A stretch of 64,000 nt of DNA from Serratia nevei (GCF_037948395.1 NZ_CP149940.1:4402001-4466000); one strand, 5' to 3'. Counted from the stretch's first letter, positions 47,323 to 57,742 are shown. Made by a program: numbers and translations. The notes: generated from the sequence alone by a model not told the origin.

Positions 47323-47344
47323 GGCGCCGCCAACCCGCGGCGCC
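47323..47344 (+). terminator. Hairpin between endA and rsmE
   Basis: Stem GGCGCCGC (47323-47330) / GCGGCGCC (47337-47344), followed by GTTTCG. Likely terminator or attenuator of endA. Confidence 0.55.
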
Positions 47345-47367
47345 GTTTCGTCAGGATCAGACTACCC

Positions 47368-48099
47368 ATGCGCATACCCCGCATTTACCATCCGCAGCCG
47401 TTGACCAATCGGGCGGAGATCGCCCTGAGCGAGGACGCCGCCAACCACGTCGGCCGCGTGCTGCGCATGAGCGCCGGCCAGGCGCTGCAGCTGTTCGACG
47501 GCAGCAACCAGGTGTTCGACGCCGAGATAGTTCGGGTGGACAAAAAGAGCGTGCTGGTGCGCCTCGGCGACGGCCGCGTGGATGACATCGAATCGCCGCT
47601 CAACCTGCATCTGGGCCAGGTGATCTCGCGCGGCGAGAAGATGGAGTTCACCATTCAGAAGTCCATCGAGCTGGGCGTCAACGTCATTACCCCGCTGTTT
47701 TCCGAGCGCTGCGGCGTCAAACTGGACGGCGAGCGTCTGGCGAAGAAAATCCAGCAATGGCAAAAGATCGCCATCGCCGCCTGCGAACAGTGCGGCCGTA
47801 ACCGCATTCCCGAAATCCGCGAGGCGATGTCGCTGGAAGCCTGGTGCGCCGAGCAGGACGGCAGCCTGAAGCTCAACCTGCATCCGCGCGCCAGCCACAG
47901 CATCAACACGCTGCCGCAGCCGGTAGACCACGTCCGCCTGCTGATCGGCCCGGAAGGCGGTTTGTCCGCCGACGAAATCGCCATGACCACCAATCACGGA
48001 TTTACTGATATTCTGCTGGGGCCACGCGTGCTGCGTACCGAAACCACAGCGCTCACCGCCATTACCGCTCTGCAGGTCCGCTTCGGCGACCTGGGTTAA
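47368..48099 (+). CDS. rsmE: 16S rRNA m3U1498 methyltransferase
   Basis: SPOUT-class enzyme that methylates U1498 of 16S rRNA. The 243-residue product has a PUA-like N-terminal domain ([24 protein letters not shown]). The trefoil-knot SAM site carries [12 protein letters not shown] and [16 protein letters not shown] near the C-terminus. gshB follows after 10 bp with a strong Shine-Dalgarno, so the two are cotranscribed as in E. coli. Confidence 0.97.
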   Translation: MRIPRIYHPQPLTNRAEIALSEDAANHVGRVLRMSAGQALQLFDGSNQVFDAEIVRVDKKSVLVRLGDGRVDDIESPLNLHLGQVISRGEKMEFTIQKSIELGVNVITPLFSERCGVKLDGERLAKKIQQWQKIAIAACEQCGRNRIPEIREAMSLEAWCAEQDGSLKLNLHPRASHSINTLPQPVDHVRLLIGPEGGLSADEIAMTTNHGFTDILLGPRVLRTETTALTAITALQVRFGDLG

Positions 48100-48109
48100 A
48101 GGAGAAAAG

Positions 48110-49060
48110 ATGATTAAGCTCGGCATCGTGATGGACCCTATCGACTCCATCAACATCAAGAAAGACACCAGCTTCGCCATGCTGCTCGAAGCGCAGCGCC
48201 GCGGTTACGAATTGCACTACATGGAGATGAACGATCTCTATCTGCACGCCGGTGACGGGCGCGCCCGCACCCGCCTGCTGAGCGTGAAGGAAGACAAGGA
48301 GAACTGGTTCAGCTTCGGCAGCGAGCAGGATCTGGCGCTGCACGATCTGGACGTGATCCTGATGCGCAAGGATCCGCCGTTCGATACCGAATACATCTAC
48401 GCGACCTACATTCTGGAGCGCGCCGAAGTCAAAGGCACGCTGGTGGTCAACAAGCCGCAAAGCCTGCGCGACTGCAACGAGAAGCTGTTCACCGCCTGGT
48501 TCCCGGAACTGACGCCGGACACGCTGGTCAGCCGCAGCGCCGCGCACATCCGCAAATTCCACCAGCAGCACGGCGACGTCATCCTGAAGCCGCTAGACGG
48601 CATGGGCGGCGCGTCTATCTTCCGCGTGAAGCAGGACGATCCTAACCTGTCGGTGATCATCGAAACCCTGACCGAACACGGCAGCCGTTTCTGCATGGCG
48701 CAGAACTTCCTGCCGGCGATCAAGGACGGCGACAAACGCATTCTGGTCGTCGACGGCGAGCCGGTGCCTTACTGCCTGGCGCGCATTCCGGCGCAGGGCG
48801 AGACCCGTGGCAACCTGGCGGCCGGCGGCCGCGGCGAAGCGCGTCCGCTGAGCGAGAGCGACTGGAAAATCGCCCGCGCCGTCGCGCCGACGCTGAAAGA
48901 GAAAGGGCTGATCTTCGTCGGCCTGGACGTGATCGGCGATCGCCTGACCGAAATCAACGTGACCAGCCCAACCTGCGCGCGCGAAATTGAGGCGGCATTC
49001 CCGATCTCGATTACCGGCATGCTGATGGACGCGATTGAAAAGCGCCTGGCGGCGAAGTAA
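48110..49060 (+). CDS. gshB: Glutathione synthetase
   Basis: ATP-grasp ligase joining gamma-glutamylcysteine and glycine. The 316-residue product matches E. coli GshB: MIKLGIVMDPIDSINIKKD start, the lysine-rich ATP site DVILKPLDGMGGASIF, and the C-terminal DVIGDRLTEINVTSPT with metal ligands. The ATG follows AAAGGAGAAAAG. A hairpin follows the stop. Confidence 0.98.
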   Translation: MIKLGIVMDPIDSINIKKDTSFAMLLEAQRRGYELHYMEMNDLYLHAGDGRARTRLLSVKEDKENWFSFGSEQDLALHDLDVILMRKDPPFDTEYIYATYILERAEVKGTLVVNKPQSLRDCNEKLFTAWFPELTPDTLVSRSAAHIRKFHQQHGDVILKPLDGMGGASIFRVKQDDPNLSVIIETLTEHGSRFCMAQNFLPAIKDGDKRILVVDGEPVPYCLARIPAQGETRGNLAAGGRGEARPLSESDWKIARAVAPTLKEKGLIFVGLDVIGDRLTEINVTSPTCAREIEAAFPISITGMLMDAIEKRLAAK

Positions 49061-49068
49061 TGCGCCAT

Positions 49069-49088
49069 GCGGGCGGCCTGCCGCCCGC
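49069..49088 (+). terminator. Hairpin after gshB
   Basis: Stem GCGGGCGGC (49069-49077) / GCCGCCCGC (49080-49088), followed by TATCC; no T-run, so termination is uncertain. Confidence 0.45.
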
Positions 49089-49205
49089 TATCCTGCATCG
49101 CGCCCGCCAAAGCACGCCTTTGCACGCGGCTTGAAAGGCGGCGGGTATAGCCGCATACTGGCGGCTGTTTATTTTCTCACCCATTGATTACCTTATACTA
49201 ACGCC

Positions 49206-49769
49206 ATGAATTTACAGCACCATTTTCTGATCGCCATGCCCACCCTGCAGGATCCTCGCTTCAAACGCTCGGTGATTTACGTCTGCGAGCACAACGAAGA
49301 AGGCGCCATGGGTTTGGTGATCAATAAACCGGTGGAGCAGTTCACGGTAGCCACGGTACTGAGCAAGCTGAAGATCATGCCACCTGCGCGCGATCCGGCC
49401 ATCAGCCTGGACAAGCCGGTGTTCGCCGGCGGCCCGCTGGCGGACGATCGCGGATTTATCCTGCATACGCCGCGCCACGGCTTCGGTGCCAGCATTCAAA
49501 TTTCCCCCAACACCATGATCACCACCTCGAAAGACGTGCTGGAAACGCTCGGCACCCCGGAACAACCGGACGACGTGCTGGTGGCGCTGGGTTATGCAGG
49601 TTGGGAAAAGGGCCAGCTGGAGCAGGAGGTGTTGGAGAACGCCTGGCTGACCATCGAGGCCAACACCGACATTCTGTTCCGCACGCCGATCGCCAGCCGT
49701 TGGCGCGAGGCGGGGAACCTTCTGGGTATCGACATTCGCAGCATCGCCAACCACGCAGGACACGCCTGA
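49206..49769 (+). CDS. yqgE: UPF0301 family protein YqgE
   Basis: Conserved protein of 187 residues of unknown function. [33 protein letters not shown] and [16 protein letters not shown] are the family hallmarks. Its stop overlaps the yqgF start (TGATG), and the two genes are linked in many gammaproteobacteria. Confidence 0.94.
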   Translation: MNLQHHFLIAMPTLQDPRFKRSVIYVCEHNEEGAMGLVINKPVEQFTVATVLSKLKIMPPARDPAISLDKPVFAGGPLADDRGFILHTPRHGFGASIQISPNTMITTSKDVLETLGTPEQPDDVLVALGYAGWEKGQLEQEVLENAWLTIEANTDILFRTPIASRWREAGNLLGIDIRSIANHAGHA

Positions 49770-50191
49770 TGAGCAACCGCACCATTATCGCCTTCGACTT
49801 CGGCACCAAAAGCATCGGCGCGGCCGTCGGCCAGGAGTTGACCGGCAGCGCCCGCGCCCTGCCGGCCTTCAAAGCGCAGGACGGCTCGCCGGACTGGCTG
49901 AAAATCGAAAAGCTGCTGAAGGAGTGGCAGCCGGATCTGGTGGTGGTCGGCCTGCCGCTGAACATGGACGGCACCGAACAACCGGTGACCGCCCAGGCGC
50001 GCAAGTTCGCCAACCGCCTGCACGGCCGCTTCGGCATCCAGATCGATCTGCATGACGAGCGCCTGAGCACCGTGGAAGCGCGCGCCAACCTGTTCGATCG
50101 CGGCGGCTTCCGCGCGCTCGACAAAGGCAGCGTGGATTCCGCCTCTGCGGTGGTGATCCTCGAAAGCTGGTTCGAACGGCAGCTGGGTTAA
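49769..50191 (+). CDS. yqgF: Holliday-junction-resolvase-like protein YqgF (RuvX)
   Basis: RNase H-fold nuclease family; E. coli YqgF is needed for 16S rRNA 5' maturation. The 140-residue product has the first catalytic Asp in [16 protein letters not shown], the central [12 protein letters not shown] and the DERLSTVEA and DSASAVVIL motifs. The ATG at 49769 gives [12 protein letters not shown]; a frame extending upstream to 49601 overlaps yqgE and is spurious. Its stop overlaps the convergent pilT-like stop within TTAA (50188-50191). Confidence 0.95.
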   Translation: MSNRTIIAFDFGTKSIGAAVGQELTGSARALPAFKAQDGSPDWLKIEKLLKEWQPDLVVVGLPLNMDGTEQPVTAQARKFANRLHGRFGIQIDLHDERLSTVEARANLFDRGGFRALDKGSVDSASAVVILESWFERQLG

Positions 50192-51210
50192 CTCCCCACC
50201 CCTTCGCCAACACAATCCCCCAACACGCCGGCGTCGATCCGCTGCTGCAAACCTTGTTCAAAGGTTTGCATGCCGGACTGCGCGCCGGTTTGCAACACGC
50301 TCGCCAACTGATGGGTTTTCCCTTCGCGGATCAGGTTGCTGACCGCCGCCGTCGCCGTCAGCACCTCAAAGATCGCCACTCGCCCGCCGCCGGGCCGCCG
50401 CATCAGCTTTTGCGCGATCACCGCCTGCAGGCTGCCGGCCAGCTGGGCGCGCACATAGGGTTTTTCTTCCGCCGGAAACACGTCCACCAGCCGTTCCACC
50501 GCCTGCGGCGCGCTGCGGGTGTGCAGCGTCGCCAGCACCAGATGGCCGGTCTCCGCCGCGGTGAGCGCCAGCCGAATGGTGGCGACATCGCGCAGCTCGC
50601 CCAGCAGGATCACATCCGGATCTTCGCGCAGCGCAGCGCGCAACGCCGCATCGAAGCTGTGACTGTCGCGGCCGATCTCCCGCTGCTGAATCAGCGATCG
50701 CCGGCTGCGGTGCAAGAATTCGATCGGATCCTCCAGCGTTAAAATGTGCCGCGGCTGGTGCCGGTTGATCTCGTCAATCATCGCCGCCAGCGTGGTGGAC
50801 TTGCCGCTGCCGGTGGCGCCGGTGACCAGGAGAAGCCCGTCGTCGCGCCGCAGCAGTGCCGGGACGATGGCCGGGGCCGCCAGCTCGGCAAGCGAAGGCG
50901 CCTGCCCGGCGATGCGCCGCAATGCGAGAGACATCCCCGCGCGTTGCTGAAAAACGTTGGCTCGCAGCCGCTCCCCACCCGGCCTGTGCAGCGCCAGATC
51001 GATCTGCCCCAGCCGCCGCAGGCTCTCGCGCTGCTGCGCATTCAGCAATCCGTCGCAGAGGGCCTGCACGCCTTGCGCCGTCAGCGTTGGCGCCGCCGCC
51101 AGCGGCTGCAGTTCACCGTCGATGCGCAACATCGGCGGATGACCGGCACAAAGGTGCAGATCGGAAGCATTATGCTTTACACTAAGGGCCACGAATTCAT
51201 CGATATCCAT
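50188..51210 (-). CDS. yggR: PilT-like twitching ATPase (YggR)
   Basis: Hexameric retraction-type ATPase of 340 residues: Walker [10 protein letters not shown], Asp box [11 protein letters not shown], Walker B-type [24 protein letters not shown] and His-containing [16 protein letters not shown]. True PilT has AIRMREQLTxG motif elements that are only partly kept. No other pilus gene is in the window, so function is unclear, as for E. coli yggR. It starts at ATG 51210 after GGGAGAGTGAT and diverges from yggS with 20 bp between. Confidence 0.88.
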   Translation of the reverse strand: MDIDEFVALSVKHNASDLHLCAGHPPMLRIDGELQPLAAAPTLTAQGVQALCDGLLNAQQRESLRRLGQIDLALHRPGGERLRANVFQQRAGMSLALRRIAGQAPSLAELAAPAIVPALLRRDDGLLLVTGATGSGKSTTLAAMIDEINRHQPRHILTLEDPIEFLHRSRRSLIQQREIGRDSHSFDAALRAALREDPDVILLGELRDVATIRLALTAAETGHLVLATLHTRSAPQAVERLVDVFPAEEKPYVRAQLAGSLQAVIAQKLMRRPGGGRVAIFEVLTATAAVSNLIREGKTHQLASVLQTGAQSGMQTFEQGLQQRIDAGVLGDCVGEGVGS

Positions 51211-51230
51211 ATCACTCTCCCGGGTCAATA

Positions 51231-51938
51231 ATGAGCACTATCCAACAGAACCTGCAGGATGTCAGAAACCGCATCGCGGCCGCCGCGCAAAACTGCGCGC
51301 GGGCGCCAGAAGAAGTTGCCCTGCTTGCAGTCAGCAAAACCAAACCTGTGGCGGCGATCGAAGAAGCCATCGCCGCCGGCCAGCGCGCCTTCGGCGAGAA
51401 CTACGTGCAGGAAGGGGTAGACAAGATCCGGCATTTCGCCGAGTCGCCGCAGAGCGGCGAGTTGGTGTGGCACTTTATCGGCCCGCTGCAATCCAATAAG
51501 AGTCGGCTGGTGGCGGAACACTTCGCCTGGTGCCATACCGTAGATCGGCTGCGCATCGCCCAGCGCCTGAGCGATCAGCGCCCGGCCGGTATGCCGCCGC
51601 TCAACGTGCTGATTCAAATCAACATCAGCGATGAGCAGAGTAAATCCGGCATCGCGCTGGCCGAGCTGCCGGCGTTGGCCGAAGCGATCGCCGCGCTGCC
51701 GAACCTGACGCTGCGCGGCCTGATGGCCATCCCGGCGCCGGAAGCGGATTACCAGCGGCAGCTGGCGGTATTCAGCCGGATGAACGATGCCTTTCTCGCC
51801 CTGCGCCAGCGTTATCCGCAGGCCGATACGCTGTCGATGGGCATGACGGACGACATGGCGGCGGCGATCGCCGCTGGCAGCACCCTGGTGCGCATCGGCA
51901 CCGCAATTTTTGGCGCCCGCGACTACTCGCAGGCCTGA
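51231..51938 (+). CDS. yggS: Pyridoxal-phosphate homeostasis protein YggS
   Basis: PLP-binding protein of the COG0325 (PLPBP) family that regulates vitamin B6 balance; no enzyme activity is established. The 235-residue product has the PLP-binding Lys in LLAVSKTKPV, GENYVQEGVDK, WHFIGPLQSNKSRLV and SMGMTDDMAAAIAAGSTLVRIGTAIFG. It heads a six-gene cluster ending with hemW. Confidence 0.96.
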   Translation: MSTIQQNLQDVRNRIAAAAQNCARAPEEVALLAVSKTKPVAAIEEAIAAGQRAFGENYVQEGVDKIRHFAESPQSGELVWHFIGPLQSNKSRLVAEHFAWCHTVDRLRIAQRLSDQRPAGMPPLNVLIQINISDEQSKSGIALAELPALAEAIAALPNLTLRGLMAIPAPEADYQRQLAVFSRMNDAFLALRQRYPQADTLSMGMTDDMAAAIAAGSTLVRIGTAIFGARDYSQA

Positions 51939-51957
51939 CAAACAGACGAGGGATTTG

Positions 51958-52779
51958 ATGCAACATCGCAAGATTACCTTTATCGGCGCCGGCAACATGG
52001 CGCGTGCAATCATCGCCGGCCTGGTGGCGGGCGGCTATCCAGCCAAATCCATCAGCGTCTGCGCCCCTTCGGCGAAAAACCGTGACGCGCTGGCGGCGGA
52101 CTACGGCATCGTCAGCAGCGGCGACAACGTCGCCTGCGCGCGCGCGGCCGACGTGGTGGTGCTGGCGGTCAAACCGCAGCTGATGGCCGACGTTTGCCAG
52201 CCGCTGCGCGAGCAGGTCGATTTCAGAGGCAAGCTGGTGCTGTCGATCGCCGCCGGTATTCAGGTCAGCCGTTTCTATCAGCTGCTCGGCGACAAGCTGA
52301 ACATCGTGCGCATCATGCCCAACACCCCGTCGCTGGTCGGCAAGGGCATGAGCGGGCTGTACGCACCGGAGCAGGTCAGCTGGCAGGATCGCGACTACAC
52401 CGGCGATTTAATGGCGTCGGTCGGTAAAGTTTGCTGGGTCGATGACGAAAATGGCATCAACGGCGTGATCGCCGCCGCGGGCAGCGCCCCGGCCTATTTC
52501 TTCCTGTTTATGGAGGCGATGCAAAAAGAGGCCGAACGCATGGGCTTCGACAGCCAGACCGCGCGCGATCTGGTGCAGCAGGCCGCTTCCGGCGCCGCCG
52601 CGCTGGTGGAAGCCAACCCGGATACGCCGCTGGGCACGCTGCGCGAGCAGGTGACCTCCAAAGGCGGCACCACCGCCGAAGCGCTGCGGGTGTTCAACGA
52701 ACGCCAACTGCCGGAAACCGTGGCGCAAGCGATGCAGGCCGCCGTTTCCCGTGCGCAAGAGATGGAAAAATTATTTTAA
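51958..52779 (+). CDS. proC: Pyrroline-5-carboxylate reductase
   Basis: Last step of proline synthesis, NADPH-dependent reduction of P5C. The 273-residue product has the Rossmann fold ITFIGAGNMARAIIAGL, MPNTPSLVGKGMSGL and the C-terminal motif VTSKGGTTAEALRVF. The ATG at 51958 follows GAGGGATTTG; an extension to 51910 lies inside yggS. The linkage yggS-proC-yggT is typical for gammaproteobacteria. Confidence 0.97.
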   Translation: MQHRKITFIGAGNMARAIIAGLVAGGYPAKSISVCAPSAKNRDALAADYGIVSSGDNVACARAADVVVLAVKPQLMADVCQPLREQVDFRGKLVLSIAAGIQVSRFYQLLGDKLNIVRIMPNTPSLVGKGMSGLYAPEQVSWQDRDYTGDLMASVGKVCWVDDENGINGVIAAAGSAPAYFFLFMEAMQKEAERMGFDSQTARDLVQQAASGAAALVEANPDTPLGTLREQVTSKGGTTAEALRVFNERQLPETVAQAMQAAVSRAQEMEKLF

Positions 52780-52810
52780 ATAACCGCGAGTTAAGGAGAA
52801 GGACCACTTC

Positions 52811-53365
52811 ATGCTAACGCTGACTTTCCTGGTCAAGACCGTTGTTGATCTGTACGTGATGGTGCTGTTGCTGCGCATTTGGATGCAGTGGGCGCGCACC
52901 GATTTTTACAACCCGTTCTCGCAGTTTGTGGTGAAGATCACCCAACCCGTGGTCGGCCCGCTGCGCCGCATCCTCCCGTCGCTGGGGCCTATCGACAGCG
53001 CTTCGCTGCTGCTGGCGTTCCTGCTGATGACTATCAAGTACCCGTTGCTGCTGCTGATCCAGGACGGCGCGATCTCGCTCAGTCCCTATAACCTGCTGTT
53101 CGGCCTGATCTCGCTGGTGAAGTCCGTCGGCTACCTGATCTTCTGGGTAATGATCATTCGTGCGCTGATGAGCTGGGTAAGCCAGGGCCGCAGCCCGATC
53201 GACTACGTGATGTACCAGCTGACCGAACCCTTGATGGCGCCGATCCGTCGCATCATCCCGGCGATGGGCGGCATCGACTTTTCCGCCATGGTGGTAATCC
53301 TGATCCTCTATCTGCTCAACTACCTGGGCATGGATCTGTTCCCCCAACTTTGGTTCCTGCTGTGA
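52811..53365 (+). CDS. yggT: YggT family membrane protein
   Basis: Integral membrane protein of 184 residues made of two repeated YGGT domains, each with the pattern [20 protein letters not shown] / [17 protein letters not shown] and [19 protein letters not shown] / [18 protein letters not shown]. Function is unknown; osmotic or potassium-related roles have been proposed for relatives. The ATG is preceded by AAGGAGAAGGACCACTTC. Its stop overlaps the yggU start. Confidence 0.93.
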   Translation: MLTLTFLVKTVVDLYVMVLLLRIWMQWARTDFYNPFSQFVVKITQPVVGPLRRILPSLGPIDSASLLLAFLLMTIKYPLLLLIQDGAISLSPYNLLFGLISLVKSVGYLIFWVMIIRALMSWVSQGRSPIDYVMYQLTEPLMAPIRRIIPAMGGIDFSAMVVILILYLLNYLGMDLFPQLWFLL

Positions 53366-53652
53366 GTGCAGTCACTCCGGTGCTGGACGGGCTGGCGATC
53401 AGGCTATATATTCAGCCGAAAGCCAGCCGCGACCAAATTATCGGCTTACATGGCGACGAACTGAAAGTCGCCATCACCGCCCCGCCGGTCGACGGCCAAG
53501 CCAACGCCCATTTGATCAAGTTTATCGCCAAGCAGTTCAAAGTGGCGAAAAGCAGCGTCACCATCGAGAAAGGCGAACTGGGGCGGCATAAACAGTTACG
53601 CATCGTGAATCCGCAACAGATCCCCGCCGTGGTCGCGGCGCTCATCGAATAA
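53362..53652 (+). CDS. yggU: DUF167 / UPF0235 family protein YggU
   Basis: Small protein of 96 residues, unknown function, structure known for the E. coli homologue. [49 protein letters not shown] and [13 protein letters not shown] are the signature. The start is GTG at 53362 ([10 protein letters not shown]), in a GTGA overlap with the yggT stop; an upstream TTG at 53350 in the same frame is less likely because E. coli YggU contains an MSAV at the same place. Confidence 0.93.
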   Translation: MSAVTPVLDGLAIRLYIQPKASRDQIIGLHGDELKVAITAPPVDGQANAHLIKFIAKQFKVAKSSVTIEKGELGRHKQLRIVNPQQIPAVVAALIE

Positions 53653-53669
53653 TTTTCAAGGTAGTCATT

Positions 53670-54263
53670 ATGCAAAAAGTCGTTCTTGCCACCGGTAACC
53701 CGGGCAAAGTGCGCGAACTTGCCGACCTGTTGGCCGATTTCGGCCTGGACGTGGTCGCGCAAACCGATCTGGGCGTGGAATCCGCCGAAGAAACCGGGCT
53801 GACGTTTATCGAAAACGCCATTCTGAAAGCGCGCCATGCGGCACAGGTCACCGGCCTGCCGGCGATCGCCGACGACTCCGGCCTGGCGGTCGACGCGCTG
53901 GGCGGCGCGCCGGGCATCTACTCCGCACGCTATGCCGGTGAAGATGCCGACGATCGGCAGAACCTCGATAAGCTGCTGGCGGCGCTGAAAGACGTAGCGC
54001 CGGGCCGGCGCGGCGCGCAATTCCACTGCGTGCTGGTCTATCTGCGCCATGCAGAAGATCCGACGCCGCTGGTGTTCCACGGCAGCTGGGCCGGTGAGAT
54101 CACCGAGCAGGCCGCCGGCGAAGGCGGCTTCGGTTACGATCCTGTCTTCTACGTGCCGGAGCTGGGCCGCACCGCCGCCGAGCTGAGCCGCGACGAGAAG
54201 CGGGCGATTTCGCACCGCGGCAAGGCGCTGACGCTGATGTTGGAAGCCATGCGCAATGCTTAA
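53670..54263 (+). CDS. rdgB: dITP/XTP pyrophosphatase
   Basis: Ham1-family house-cleaning enzyme that hydrolyses dITP, ITP and XTP and so prevents their entry into DNA. The 197-residue product has [48 protein letters not shown], and [11 protein letters not shown]. It overlaps hemW by eight bases, as in E. coli. Confidence 0.97.
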   Translation: MQKVVLATGNPGKVRELADLLADFGLDVVAQTDLGVESAEETGLTFIENAILKARHAAQVTGLPAIADDSGLAVDALGGAPGIYSARYAGEDADDRQNLDKLLAALKDVAPGRRGAQFHCVLVYLRHAEDPTPLVFHGSWAGEITEQAAGEGGFGYDPVFYVPELGRTAAELSRDEKRAISHRGKALTLMLEAMRNA

Positions 54264-55398
54264 GCTGCCCCCGCTGAGTCTCTACATTCACATCCCGTGG
54301 TGCGTGCAGAAATGCCCGTACTGCGACTTCAACTCCCATGCGCTGAAGGGTGACGTGCCGCATCAGGAGTATGTCGATCATCTGTTGGCGGATCTGGATG
54401 CCGATCTGCCGCTGGCCGGCGGCCGGGAGATAAGCACCATCTTCATCGGCGGCGGCACCCCCAGCCTGCTGAGCGCAGAGGCGATGCAAGCCTTGCTGGA
54501 CGGCGTGCGGGCGCGCATTCGCGTCGCCGACGACGCCGAAATCACCATGGAGGCCAATCCCGGCACCGTGGAGGCCGATCGCTTCAGCGGCTACCAGCGC
54601 GCCGGCGTCAACCGCATCTCCATCGGGGTGCAAAGCTTCAGCGCCGAGAAGCTGACCCGCTTAGGGCGCATCCACGGCCCGGAAGAGGCCAAGCGCGCGG
54701 CAACGCTGGCGACCGGCCTCGGCCTGCGCAGCTTCAACCTCGATCTGATGCACGGCCTGCCGGATCAGTCGCTGGAAGAGGCGCTGGACGATCTGCGCCA
54801 GGCTATCGCCCTGAACCCGCCGCACCTGTCGTGGTATCAGCTGACCATCGAGCCGAACACCCTGTTCAGCTCGCGCCCGCCGGTTTTGCCGGACGACGAC
54901 GCGCTGTGGGACATCTTCGAGCGCGGCCACCAGCTGCTGAGCGCCGCCGGCTATCAGCAGTATGAAACCTCGGCCTATGCCAAACCGGGCTACCAATGCC
55001 AGCACAACCTCAACTACTGGCGCTTCGGCGACTATCTGGGGATCGGCTGCGGCGCGCACGGCAAGGTGACCTTCAGCGACGGGCGCATCCTGCGCACCGC
55101 CAAGACCAAGCACCCGCGCGGCTTTATGCGCGGCGACTACATGGACAAGCAGCATGAGGTGGCGGCGGCGGATCGGCCGTTCGAATTCTTCATGAACCGC
55201 TTCCGCCTGCTGGAAGCTGCGCCGCGCGCCGACTTCGTCAACTACACCGGGCTAGCGGAAAGCGTCATTCGCCCGCAGCTGGACGAAGCGCTGGCCAAAG
55301 GCTATCTGGAAGAAACCGCGGAGCACTGGCAAATCACCGAGAAGGGCAAACTGTTCCTCAACTCGCTGCTGGAACTGTTCCTGGCGGACGACGAGTAA
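54256..55398 (+). CDS. hemW: Radical SAM heme chaperone HemW
   Basis: Heme-binding radical SAM protein that delivers heme to membrane targets; often mis-annotated as coproporphyrinogen III oxidase. The 380-residue product has [19 protein letters not shown] with the CxxxCxxC cluster motif, then [30 protein letters not shown] and a C-terminal HemN-like domain. Lack of the extra N-terminal region of HemN supports HemW. A strong terminator follows. Confidence 0.96.
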   Translation: MLKLPPLSLYIHIPWCVQKCPYCDFNSHALKGDVPHQEYVDHLLADLDADLPLAGGREISTIFIGGGTPSLLSAEAMQALLDGVRARIRVADDAEITMEANPGTVEADRFSGYQRAGVNRISIGVQSFSAEKLTRLGRIHGPEEAKRAATLATGLGLRSFNLDLMHGLPDQSLEEALDDLRQAIALNPPHLSWYQLTIEPNTLFSSRPPVLPDDDALWDIFERGHQLLSAAGYQQYETSAYAKPGYQCQHNLNYWRFGDYLGIGCGAHGKVTFSDGRILRTAKTKHPRGFMRGDYMDKQHEVAAADRPFEFFMNRFRLLEAAPRADFVNYTGLAESVIRPQLDEALAKGYLEETAEHWQITEKGKLFLNSLLELFLADDE

Positions 55399-55400
55399 AA

Positions 55401-55428
55401 AAAAGCGCTGAATAATCAGCGCTTTTTT
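55401..55428. terminator. Bidirectional terminator after hemW
   Basis: Stem AGCGCTGA (55404-55411) / TCAGCGCT (55416-55423), flanked by an A-run and a T-run; also serves the convergent DUF29 gene at 55436. Confidence 0.92.
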
Positions 55429-55435
55429 ATTGGTG

Positions 55436-55870
55436 TTAATCTGGGTAAAACGTCTGAGACAGAATCTGCTGAGTTTCCCAGATGCCGTTTTCCGGATATA
55501 CATCCAGCCCAGTTTCGGCCGTAGCGAGCGCAACGGCCTTCGACCAGACGACATCCAGCCAATCAGCATCGCTCAGTTTACCTTTTAGGCTGGGCGACTC
55601 TTTCAAGCTGTAAAGCACCTCTTTGCGCTGCGCTTTAATCGTTCTCTCCCAGCTGGTTCCGCGCCTGGCCGGCTGATATTTCCATTTAAGCAAATGTGCA
55701 ATCAGCACCGTCATCCGGCTAGCAAGTTCCCTTTGCTCGCTCTTCCCCACGTCCTCAATCTCCTCGGCGATCTTTTCAATATCGATCTCAGACAATTTTC
55801 CGGAGCGCAAAAGAGCGGCCTGTTCATTTGCCCAGGCAACAACATCGGTTTCGTAACGTGTATGGCTCAT
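55436..55870 (-). CDS. DUF29 domain-containing protein
   Basis: Protein of 144 residues. YETDVVAWANEQAALLRSGKLSEIDIEKIAEEIEDVGKSEQREL and LIAHLLKWKYQPARRGTSWERTI form the DUF29 pattern (about 10-75); the rest resembles the usual C-terminal half. The family is frequent in cyanobacteria and scattered in proteobacteria, with no known function. The ATG at 55870 follows GGAGGACGCT. It sits between hemW and yggN, where E. coli has no such gene, and looks lower in G+C than its neighbours, so acquisition by transfer is plausible. Confidence 0.85.
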   Translation of the reverse strand: MSHTRYETDVVAWANEQAALLRSGKLSEIDIEKIAEEIEDVGKSEQRELASRMTVLIAHLLKWKYQPARRGTSWERTIKAQRKEVLYSLKESPSLKGKLSDADWLDVVWSKAVALATAETGLDVYPENGIWETQQILSQTFYPD

Positions 55871-55970
55871 AGCGTCCTCCGTAAACATCCATAAGTCTGT
55901 ACGTAGTTTGACCAGTCTGTCAGATAAGCTTAAGAAGGTCAAAAAACATACTGCCGAGAAGGTTCTTAAA

Positions 55971-56693
55971 TCACTTCAACGCCTTCAGCAGATCCTTGCG
56001 CTGGGTTTCCAGTGCGGTGACGCGGTTGCAAACGTCGCGACCGAAGTTCTGGAAGTCCTGCTCCTGGTTGTTCCACTCGTTCTGGATCGCCTTCTGCAAG
56101 CCGCCCAGGTTGCCCATGATCGCCTGCAGCGGGTTGCCGCCGCTGTTGGCGGCCTGTTTGACGCCCATCTCGTTCAGGCTGTCCTGCAGCACGCCGCCCA
56201 TGCTCTGCTGCACGATGTTGCGGCCATCCTGTTCCACCTGGTCAATCGCCTTGTGGTGGAAGGTCAGGCCGTCGCTGCGGTGCTCGATGATGCGGTTCAT
56301 CTGCTGTTTCAGCTGGCCGTTGAGGGTGGTCAGCCGGTTGCGCACGTTGCTGTTGCTGCCCAGCTCTTTGACGATCACCTTATCCAGCGCCGAGCGGGCT
56401 TTCTCCAGGTGTTTCTGCGCGCCGTCGTCGATCCACGGCAGCTGCTTGCGCAGCGCGCTCTGGTAACTGAAGGCTTTCTGCCGCTGGCTGTCACTCAGGC
56501 TCAGCGCCTGACCGTTGCGGATCACGTCACCATCCGGCGAAATTTGCAGGTCGCCGCTGGCGCCTTTCACCTGCACGCTCTGCGGGCTGATGATCACATC
56601 GTCCTGGGGTTTAACGCTGCATTGGTACTCGGCGTGGGCCTGCGCGGCAATCGCCGCCAGCAGCAGTAAGGCTAACCCGGTTTTCTTCAACAT
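55971..56693 (-). CDS. yggN: DUF2884 family periplasmic protein YggN
   Basis: Exported protein of 240 residues of unknown function. A signal peptide (MLKKTGLALLLLAAIAAQAHA) is followed by YQCSVKPQDDVIISPQSVQV, then a helical body with LDKVIVKELGSNSNVRNRL and the DGLTFHHKAIDQVEQDGRNIV, SGGNPLQAIMGNLGGLQKAI segments also found in E. coli YggN. It is followed on the left by the DUF29 gene on the same strand about 100 bp away. Confidence 0.92.
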   Translation of the reverse strand: MLKKTGLALLLLAAIAAQAHAEYQCSVKPQDDVIISPQSVQVKGASGDLQISPDGDVIRNGQALSLSDSQRQKAFSYQSALRKQLPWIDDGAQKHLEKARSALDKVIVKELGSNSNVRNRLTTLNGQLKQQMNRIIEHRSDGLTFHHKAIDQVEQDGRNIVQQSMGGVLQDSLNEMGVKQAANSGGNPLQAIMGNLGGLQKAIQNEWNNQEQDFQNFGRDVCNRVTALETQRKDLLKALK

Positions 56694-56723
56694 AGCTTCT
56701 CCTGACTCCCATCCAGATTGGGA

Positions 56724-57647
56724 TTAAAAAATCGAACGACCGATACGTTGAGACAACAGTTCCAGCGCCGCAGTTCCCGCCAGCGAGTTGCCGGAAGCAT
56801 CCAGCTCCGGCGACCAGACGACGATCGACAGCTCGCCCGGCACAATGGCCACGATGCCGCCGCCCACGCCGGACTTGCCCGGCATCCCCACCCGATAGGC
56901 GAATTCGCCGGCGCCGTCGTACATGCCGCTGGTCATCATCAGGGCATTGATCTGCCGGGCCTGCAGCGGGCTGATCACCGTCTCGCCGTTGAGATCGCGG
57001 CCGTGATTGGCCAGATAGACGAAGCTGCGCGCCAGCTCCAGGCAGCTCATGCGCAGCGCACAGTAGTGGAAATAGGTTTGCAGCACGGTGATCACGTCGT
57101 TCTCGAAGTTGCCGAACGACTTCATCAGATAGGCGATGGCCGCATTGCGATCGGAGTGTTCGAACTCGGAGCGCGCCACCCGCAGGTCATAGGCCAGGTC
57201 GTCTTCGCCGGCCAGCTGGCGCACCACCTCCAGCATGCGCTGTTTGGGGGCGCTGAGCCGGGTTTGCAGCATGTCGCACACCACCAGCGCGCCGGGGTTG
57301 ATAAACGGATTGCGCGGTTTGCCCTGCTCCATCTCCAGCTGTAGCAGCGAGTTGAACGGCAGGCCGGAAGGCTCTTTGCCGACGCGCCGCCAGATCTCAG
57401 GCTCCTGATAGCGCGTCAGCGCCAGCGTCAGGCTCAGCACTTTGGAGATCGACTGAATGGAGAAGCGCTCCGCGGCGTCGCCGGCCTGGAACAGTTCGCC
57501 GTCCACCGTGCAGACGGCGATCGCCAGCCGATCGGCGGGCACTTCCGCCAACGCCGGGATGTAATCGGCCACTTTCCCCTGACCAATCAGCGGGCGCACC
57601 TGTTGCAGGATCTCCTCCAGCAACGCGTTATCCAATGTTGTTACCAC
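56724..57647 (-). CDS. glsB: Glutaminase (GlsB type)
   Basis: Serine-dependent beta-lactamase-fold glutaminase converting glutamine to glutamate and ammonia. The product of about 307 residues has the catalytic [12 protein letters not shown] (S-x-x-K), [34 protein letters not shown] and [13 protein letters not shown]. The N-terminus is uncertain: GTG at 57647 gives [16 protein letters not shown], equal in length to E. coli GlsB, and GTG at 57656 would add three residues but sits too near GGAG. Both lack an ATG. Confidence 0.93.
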   Translation of the reverse strand: MVTTLDNALLEEILQQVRPLIGQGKVADYIPALAEVPADRLAIAVCTVDGELFQAGDAAERFSIQSISKVLSLTLALTRYQEPEIWRRVGKEPSGLPFNSLLQLEMEQGKPRNPFINPGALVVCDMLQTRLSAPKQRMLEVVRQLAGEDDLAYDLRVARSEFEHSDRNAAIAYLMKSFGNFENDVITVLQTYFHYCALRMSCLELARSFVYLANHGRDLNGETVISPLQARQINALMMTSGMYDGAGEFAYRVGMPGKSGVGGGIVAIVPGELSIVVWSPELDASGNSLAGTAALELLSQRIGRSIF

Positions 57648-57700
57648 CTCGGTCACACTCCGGGCAAAACAAAGGCGCCGTTAAGGCACCTTAGATCAAT

Positions 57701-57725
57701 AAAACGGCGCGGCGCGAAGCCGCGC
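57701..57725 (-). terminator. Intrinsic terminator of yggL
   Basis: Stem GCGCGGC (57707-57713) / GCCGCGC (57719-57725), followed on the minus strand by CGTTTTATTG. Confidence 0.75.
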
Positions 57726-57742
57726 TCATCGGGCAAGCGCGA

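Noticed and set aside
54256..55398. Oxygen-independent coproporphyrinogen III oxidase
   Set aside because: The N-terminal extension of HemN is missing and the context is rdgB-hemW; HemW is the better name.
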